DNA of 64,000 nt. Origin: Plecoglossus altivelis (lineage: Eukaryota; Chordata; Actinopteri; Osmeriformes; Plecoglossidae). Made by a program: the position numbers and the translations under genes. A model generated the notes under the pieces. It saw only the letters and a program-made list of their open reading frames with translations. It had not been told where the DNA came from and made no database searches. Each line of letters opens with the position of its first letter. The first letter of the stretch is position 1. The stretch covers positions 5,504,156 to 5,568,155 of the forward strand of contig BROE01000023.1 of assembly GCA_036571765.1 (NCBI GenBank), in the 5' to 3' direction. Shown here piece by piece: positions 52,058-61,000 of the stretch.

Positions 52058-55000
52058 GACGGAGAGAGGTAGATGAGAGAGGGAGAGATAGAGAGGGGAA
52101 GAGGGAGAGAGGTAGATGAGAGAGGGAGAGATAGAGAGGGGGAGAGAGAGAGAGAGAGGAAGAGGGAGAGAGGTCGATGAGAGAGGGAGAGATAGAGAGG
52201 GGGAGAGAGAGGGGGAAGGGAGCGAGACAAAAGAATCAAACAAAGTTAAATAATGCGGACAACAAGAGAGTCTGGATTAATTGGCTTTTCCTTCTGAATT
52301 CCTTGCTCTGGTGTGGTCTGCACTTAAATGCCTGGGAGAAATGAGACCTAAGATAGGCATTAGAGGATTTGTGGAGGCAGAGGAGGTGTTCAGAGTTGCA
52401 GGCAAGCTAAACCTGCGGCTGCTAATTGATGGGATAGTTATCAACGTAAAGCAGGTCAGGGCAGGTGAAGCTAGGAGAGGTGGAGAGGAAGGACAATGTA
52501 TGCAGCCTCTTCAGTCCTGTCAAAGTTTAAAGTGTGTTCTCACTTAGTGTTCTCTCGACGTGGAACTTTTAGAGCTCGACAAATCTTTCCGAGCCTAGTT
52601 CTCGGCAAAAACTTGGTTTCAACTTTTAGGTGTCATGCACTAACAAATACTCACACTCATGTATACACTCGCACGCACACACACTAGGCTGAGACCAGGA
52701 CAAAGACCTTGAGTACTGAGGAGAGCACTCATCTGTGACACTTGACTCCATTTCAATTCAACCTTGCTCTGGCATTGTAAAACAACAGGAAAGGCATATC
52801 GGAATTGAAATGTCATCGCACAGGAGAAACTGTTCCTCATCAGTTCCTGTTTCTCGCTCTCTTTCCCTCCCGATGCTTCGCCAGGTACACTCAGAAAGAT
52901 ACAAAAATGAAGTTCAAACTCTTCCAGACCAAATCACTCGACGGGGAAAAAGAATCAATAGCACGGAAACGGTCCTTCAAAAAAAAAAGGATCTGAAGCA
53001 ATTTACCCACCATCCAAATGACGGCTTTGTTTTGAAAAATCGCAAAGCAGCGATGCGCCGTATTTGAGCGGGATATGAGAGGTAAGGCCCAAGGCTAAAG
53101 TTCATCTGAAATGTTTTCAAAGAGAAAGAAAAGCAATCCGTGCTAACTGCTGCCAGCATCAGAACATAACAGGTTGAACCTTGATCTTCATCATTTCAAC
53201 ATTCATCTTCCCGCTACTGTGCATGTGCGTGTATGCGCGCGCGCGCGTGTGTGTGTTAGACTGACTGAGTGCGTTTACATTGCTACTGTAACTGCGTTTG
53301 TGTGTGTGTGTGTGTGTGTGTGGTGCGGGGGGTTGCAAGCAAGCAAAGAAAAGTATTGTATGTGTGTGCCTGCATGTGTCAGTGAGGTCCATAAAACTGA
53401 ATGATACACTGTAGCTAAGAGCAACATTGCTCATCATAGTGTGCTTACAGAGGAGATTACAACCCACAGACAACAGGCAATCACAGCTCTATTCAGCCAG
53501 TCTTTGGAACATGACAGAAAAGGGGACAGAGAGAGCAGAGAAGAGGAAGAGAGGAAGAGGAAAATGAGTCAAAAGTGCCTGATAAAAGCTGTTGACATGA
53601 AGAGGATGGGAAAAGATGGGAGAGGACTAACCGTTCAGCGTGGCGACCTAAATTTCTTTTTACCTAAGTTTTGAAGGTAAAAATACTGATTTTTAGACAG
53701 GGTCACGTGTGCTAAATCCATAAGCCATCTGAGCCTGTGCGTCATGAAAAATGACAATTGTGTTGTTAAGAGGAATAACTTAACCTGCTTTGGAGGAGGA
53801 CTCACATCTGACATGAAACGCTCCGAAAAGCTCAAGAAATTACAGCCTTTGAAACAAATGAGGCATGAGGTGTAATTGCAAGCACGGCAACGGCGCCATT
53901 AACAGTCCGCTCTGCCGGTTTAACACCTCCTCCACCAAAGAACCAGGTAGTAAACAAGAAGTCTGAAACTTCCCTTGTCGTGAGTGGACATTGAGAGCAG
54001 AGGGGGGGTAGGTTTGGCTATGATGCCACGCAGAGATGAAAATTGCATTGATAAAGAGTAAGAATAGAGTTAAATTAGCAATTGGCGCGCGCGAGCGATT
54101 TCTCGTGGGTAGAATTACGCTACGGTTCTGAAAGAACGGCAAGCCACTTTCCCTCTCTCGGATGTGAAGCGATAGTGCTTCCGTTGAATATATGGCACGT
54201 TCATTTGTATTTTCAACTCTGGGTTTTGGGTCAGTCCATCCTAGATGGACCTATACCAAGACTCTGACAGTAAGGTATTTTCTTGTTTAGTTCAATAGTG
54301 CCTCCAGGTAGCTTTGTAATTGCGTTGGTCTGTCTTTTTTTCTTTCAACAGCCTCTTTAAAGTGTAAAAAAAAAGAAAAGGTTAAAAAATGAAACTTTTC
54401 AGACTCCTACTTGAGATGGGCGAGAATGATTCATTTGGGTTTGTTTTTTTCTCTCCAGGTTATCTCAACAAATTGTTTCTCGCAAGCACAGCCATTCAGG
54501 CATCAAGCTCCAGCTATAAAGGTTAACAGGAACAGCAGCGTCTCATCACCCTCTTGTTTCATCCTCCTCCCTCCTCCATTGTTCCCTCCCTCCTTCCCTC
54601 CTTTTTTTCCATCCCCGACCAAACAGACAGATCAAATGCATTTCGGTATGATGAAATCTCACCGACTTTCCCCCAACGCGAATGCGTACACACTCCCTCA
54701 CGCACATGCTGTTTACGCACGTGCATCCGAGCCCTGATGGTGTTTGTCAGTAGAGGTGATGGGGTGGACTTACCGTGGCATCCTTCTTGTCATTCCACCT
54801 CGTAATGAAACTGTTCTCCTTTTCCATCTGCTTCACTTGGTCCTCAGTGACCTGCGGGATAACAAACACACACGAGGCATTACGCAACACAATTCACAGC
54901 ATCCCACTCCAATGGCCTGAGCTGAACTGGACCAGTCTTCTTTTGCCTTGTTTCAGGGCCAAACAGTGCCAACCTCTGCGTGTAGAGGAACTTGCAAGCT

Positions 55001-58000
55001 ACAGCTCTGGACAACCGACAGCGTGTCGTTGCAGAACAGCGTCACTCCAACATCTTCTTCCACACTTTCCAAGTCGGTGAAATTTCTTTCGGAAGTTGCA
55101 AGCGTGGGTGATTTCGACGACAAGGCTCAGTTCCAACAGAGTAAACAAACCAGCAGACATCACTTTACACAGCTTTGGGTTGGGGGGGGGGAATACATTC
55201 AGGCATTTTGCTATCATTTTCAGAGAACAATTAGCTTTGTCAGGGTTGTGCACGGCAAGGAAGATTGAAAGGGAGGGAGGAGGATTCCTCTTTCACACAC
55301 ACACGGACACGCGCGCGCACAGTCTATGTGTTTGGTTCTGATAAAGGACCAAATCGCCGGCATGCGACACATAAAACTTCCTTCGAACGAGCTTGCGTCT
55401 GCCCCTTTGCGGCTGCCAGCGTGTGTTGTCATCAGAGCTGCCTGTCATTGGCTCGGCTTCAAGGCCGTCTTTTCCCCTGCCAGAGCGGTGCTGTCCTAAA
55501 CTGATTCAGAGAGAACCCTCCCTCTTCGGTTCTGGAACGAACGTGCCCGCGCCGCTCCCAAACCCATTAGCATGCTGGCTAACGTTCCAAGTGCGAAACC
55601 GAGGCGGCACCCTCCTCCCCCCGTCTCTTTCCCTCTCTTCATTAGGGGAGCCGTACCTCAGGTGCGACGCTAATAAGGCTCCCCTGGGGATACGCCGCGA
55701 CGACAAAGAGAGGTCCCGCGCCTGTCATCGCCGCGTTTCGGTCCAAGAGTTAAACAAAGAGGAGCTTGATGATGAGCGGCGATCCCGCTAATGAGTTAGC
55801 GACGGCGGGACGGGGGAAAGGGGACGGGGGGGGGGGAGGGGGACGGGGGGGGTCACTCACATCAAATAGTTGCACGTAGTTTTTAATGAGGTCCTGAACC
55901 ACTCCAGCCTCCTGGAGGTTCTGGCCCTCAGTCTGGAAGAGGCAGGGAGAGAAGACGCGGGCCAGGTCCTGAGTCTGCATCTGGTTCAGATGAGAGCACC
56001 GCTGGACCCTGTACCAGAGGGAGAACAATACACACAGACACGCACACGCACACGCACGGACATGTTTGCAAACATTCATCTAGACCAGCCAACACGCACG
56101 GTTGCAAACGCACAGCTCCAAACGGACACATGCATGATTTAAGACCTTCAGCTAGAGAAGGGCAGACGCGCACACACACACACGGGCGCACGGGGCCGCA
56201 CCTGAACAGGTGCTGCAGCAGCGCTGCTAGGGTAGACCTGTTGATGGTGGGCAGGCTCTGGATGAAGGCAGAGTACTTTGTCGCTCGATCCCTCTCGTTC
56301 TTCTCATCTGCACGCCCCAGCCAGAGAGGAGAGGCAGACACAACAGCATGAGGCGCAAAGCCTGGTTTTTTCCCCACTTCCAATCACTGCGAGGGCGCTA
56401 CAGCGAAAGACCACTTCAACGCAGACGGACAATTGAATGGAACGACTGTTCCACGTTGTAATCAACGTAAACATGTTGCGGATACGCGTTGTCGGCTGCA
56501 CGCGCCAGACTATTAAAGTCATGAGTAAATCGAGTTACAATTTCATGTCACCTTTCAATGCAGTAAAGGTGGGTTTATCGGGTACAAAACGATTGTTACC
56601 GATTTGCAACAAAACAAGCCGTGACACATGTTATAAGATAAAGATAAGCACGGTCCTTGGCTGACCTAGAGCGGACACCCAGTAGGGGTAGAGTTCCTTA
56701 GCCAGGAGGGCGTCCTCTGTCTGGGACAAGAACTTCCGCAGGGTCTGGGTGACATCCTCCAGGTGATGCTCTTGGACTCTCAGCTTGACGTTGCGTGCGT
56801 CCCCCCTGAAAGCCTCCAGGAGCTGGGCGACACGTACCGGATCTCCAGTCCTCTGGTACAGCCCCTCCTTACCCAGACCTGGAGGGGGAGCGTGTGTGTT
56901 GTCAGTGTGTGTTCGTGTATTGAGGGTTATGAGGACATCTGAATGACTTTGGTCAAATTGGACAGAGGAAACTTACCGTACTGGGTGACGAAGGCAATGC
57001 AGCTTTCAACAATGATGGGGACGCCATTTTTACTGAGCTGCTGGTTGCTTAGCGCCTTTCCATCTGTTCCCGCAGCCAATCGGATGGCAGAGTGCCACAG
57101 GGCAAAGTCCACTTTGTTGTAGCTGTGAATGTAAATAATTCTAGGACAGGGAAGGGAATTGGCATTAAAAAACATGACAAACCTATGGTATGAAATGTGC
57201 TTGAGAAACGGAATGGGTATGTGTCGGCTAAACACAGGAGTCAAAGTCAGAAACCGTACATGGAGTCAAAGTCAGACGAACAAGCTTGGAGGGGAACACG
57301 CTTTCTATCAGGCTGGACCTACCTTCCTCCCTCCACCATGAGAAGCACTTGGATCTTCTCCTCACCCTCCACGTGGGTGGAGATTGCTAAAGGAAAAACA
57401 TACAGACGGGTTTCCGAATTTGTTATTCATAGATAGCGAAGGTAAGGTAGTCTATTTGACATTTCCTTTTCCTTGATCATCTATTGAGGTGTATCCAAGT
57501 ATGCGTATTCAAGTATATATCATTTATGAATCAGAGAGCAAGTGTAAACAGTATGTCTAGACGGCTCATACTGCTGATATAAAAATGGGAGAGGGAAAAA
57601 TGACATGAGGGTTTGAAGGGTTTGGGTTGGAGGGCTCGGGTAACATATCGACTTTCACTGCAATTTGGTTGCGTTTCCATGGTGGCAGACGCACACGGCA
57701 ACACGCCACACCGACACGCACCGCATGACCTCCGTTTGACCTCTGTCCCAATCGCTCCGAGTCCCAAGTTTGCTTTTCTTCGATGTCTCTCGTTTAACTC
57801 GCTGTCACCTGACGACCTCCCCTCCTCTATCTCATTCTACACCGTTACAGACGTGCACCGCTTGGCACGTTCTGATGATACCAGGAGACGCTGTGGCAAG
57901 AAACCAAAATACTTCATTTAGTCATGATGCACGCCGTGCGGAGTTATAGAGGACAGCTGTAAAATGTGATATTTCTTGCTCTCTGGTGGCAAATTATTGT

Positions 58001-61000
58001 CTTCTGGTGTTTGGCAGAGTTTCAAGAGCAGGCATTCTTTGCTCTGATGTAAACAAGCTTCCCATTTTTGGGGGGGTAAACTTCAGAGATTGTTATTGAC
58101 TTTGTAGAGCTTTATTTTATTAAAACACTCTTATCAGGTAAACGCAAGCCGCAACTCTTTGTCATTGTTCGAACAAACAAATAGAAAGTGCTCTTTATCC
58201 ACCTCGCGGGCGTGCGGCAGGGAAATTGTTCTCACTTTTATGTTTCCAACATGAGAAGAACACACCGTGCCCTTGTTCCACCGTAATGAGTGTAGGGATT
58301 CACATCAAGTGTTAGTTTTTAAGGCGCTGTTTCATTGTGGGAGACAAATGGTAACAGAGACAATGATCACACGGCAGAAGGAACTAGGAGGTGGAGCAGC
58401 AGGCCACAGACAGCGGTGAATCTGCCTAGCACGGGAAATGATCACACAGCCTTTCCCCCAAATCAAGCGATCGACGGCTGAACAACGTAGCCAGAGAGGG
58501 TTTGCGAAGGGCCCTGATGGCGCAGGTTTGAAAATGAAGACTGCAGGAAGTTATTGAGTACCGAGGTTCTCATTTGCTGCACGGTCTTTCTTTGCCGGAG
58601 GTGCCCTCGCATAACCCCACCAGCTAGGATCCCCCCCCCCCCCCCCCCTCGCTGGTGTTCCACGGGTTCCTCTGGCAGTGCTAAACGGCGCACAGAAGCA
58701 AAACGCCATGTCCGCGGAATATTCGAACTCGTTAAGGTCTAGTACGCCAAAACAAAGTCATTTCGTTGACGTTGAAGACAACTTGAAAGATCTTGTTTTG
58801 AAAGATGCAATTATCCCAGGATGTTTTGAGGAGGTGGACAGGTTCAGCACGGGGCCTCCGACGTTTCTCTGTCATCCCTACTCTGCCGTTCTGCCTGTTG
58901 GTTAAGCAGATGTGCAGGTTAAGGTAACATCCCCCAAAGTTTTCCCTCGCGCTCCGCAACACCGCCGCAGAACTCGCGCGGCCGTGACGAAAAGAGCCCG
59001 CGACTAATGACTTGTGTCACGTACAAGGACCCTAAACGCTTCCGCAACACGAGACGAGGCTCGCGCCCGTCACCTCATTGTTTTGCCGTCATGCTAGCTG
59101 CTAACCGTCGCTAACCCCGTGTCACAGCTGAGCTCGCGGTTGCCCTGGGCGCTGCCACATTTGGCTGGTTCCCAACGCCCATCAGAACCGTTACTAATCC
59201 CCTCTGGTACCACAAGTTCCCGCCTGTGACAAACGTGGCTTGGGAATGCTGGGGCGCTGGCGCCCCGCTGCCACGGTGGGTCTAATCCCGCCCCAGGTTG
59301 AGGGGGAGGGGGGATGGGGTGGGGTGCAGGAGCTTTCCCTGATCCAGGTCGGAATGCTTAAATGGATTAGAAAGATTGATTGATTTTTCTCCCCGTCTCT
59401 CCATCATCTCTTCCCTGCCAGTACGTTGTTCTGCCGCAATCGATAGAAATGTTACGGGTTGCCAGAGTGCCTCTGCTATCTCTCTCTCTATCTCTCTCAC
59501 TCTCTCTCCCTCTTTCACTCTCCCTCACCCTCTCTCTCTGTCTCTCTCCCTCCTGTAGCTCTTTCCCCTCTTTGTGTGCGCCTGTGTCCTCCATACTCAC
59601 TAAGTTCCTGCAGTTGTTTGAGTTGGAGTGCCCCTTCTGTGCCCTCCTTCTTCCCTGAGCTGAAGTGTAGGGTGGAACCTTCCAAAAAGAACCAGCCAAC
59701 TCTCCAATGGTAGAGGTCGTGACCTTCCTTGTAGAAGAGCCGGCCAATCAGCTCGCTGTCTGGCCTCAACATCGCCTCCACTTTAGACGGGACGAAACAC
59801 TGAAATGCAAACAACAGAAGATGCTTTTATTCCAAACATCAGAAGGAAACTTATAGTTCCGTAAAAAAATGAAATTGTTTTTTGGACATAAACATCAAAA
59901 CAATGGCTCAAACGCCACATGCCTTCACAACACCTGTGAAGTCCCAAAGGCAGCCAAACTTCAGCTGGTGCAAAACTTTCCCGTGCTTCTGTTCCAGGCT
60001 GATTTGTTTTTAGCACACCTTGTATTTTTCCTTCACCCTCTCTTTTTCCTTTCTCACCTTTCTCTTTCCACGTCGCTCTCCTTCTCCCTCCCCTTGCTCC
60101 TCGCCTTTCCCCTCTTCCTTCCTTCCTTCCTTTCTTCCTTTCTCCCTCCCTCCCTCCCTCCCTCCCTTCCTTCCTTCTTTCCTTCCTACCTTTCTTCCTC
60201 TGTTCTCTCCATGTCCTTTGTCCCTCACCTCAGGCTTGCTCCTTCGGTCTCTCCAGCAGCCATGTTCCACCCCGCACCCCTACCTCTCTCTCATCCCCCC
60301 CCCTTCCACTCTCACTGGCTCAAATTGAAACGCCGGGGTGTGAGGCTTTTGCGGACAGACAGAGAGACAGACAGACAGACGGCAGAGCTAATACTCCCAC
60401 TACTCCCACCATCTATCTCCAGAGTTGGCTGGGATTAATAGATAGTTTGGAAGATATATAAAAGGGGGGGATTGCAGACACATTTTGTGTGGTGTGCCAT
60501 TACAACAGGCTGTCACCATGCGGGGGAAGAGATAGTTGGGCCACTATGTCTTCCTGAAGGAAGAGGTGGAGGGCTGTGTGTGTGGGGGGGGGGTAGTGGA
60601 GAGGGAGACACTCACAAACACACCAGGGTGTACACACACGCGCGCGCACACAAACACACCAGCGTGTACATTCACACAGTCACACACACACACGTACATA
60701 CACACCTGGGAACAAATGCACACACGCACGTACATGTCTGCAAAAGGAAAAAAAAACGGACACACAAAGCACCCCCCGAAAAAAACACATCAGGGCATGT
60801 GTAGAAACGCCGCACACACACACACAAGCCTTACATGTCTGCCCAGACAAATACACACAGGCTTTTTCTTGTCACCTTGGTAATGGCTCGGACCCAGTCC
60901 TGCTGGGTCTCCTCCGTCTCGGCTCCAAACAGCAGCACCCTCTCCGTCTGAAGGAACAGCTCCACGGTGAACACAGGCCTGTGAATGACACCAGACACGC

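Noticed and set aside
59801..60438. Leu/Ser/Pro-rich + strand frames in the CCTT repeat
   Set aside because: They lie in an arap2 intron and come from the pyrimidine repeat.
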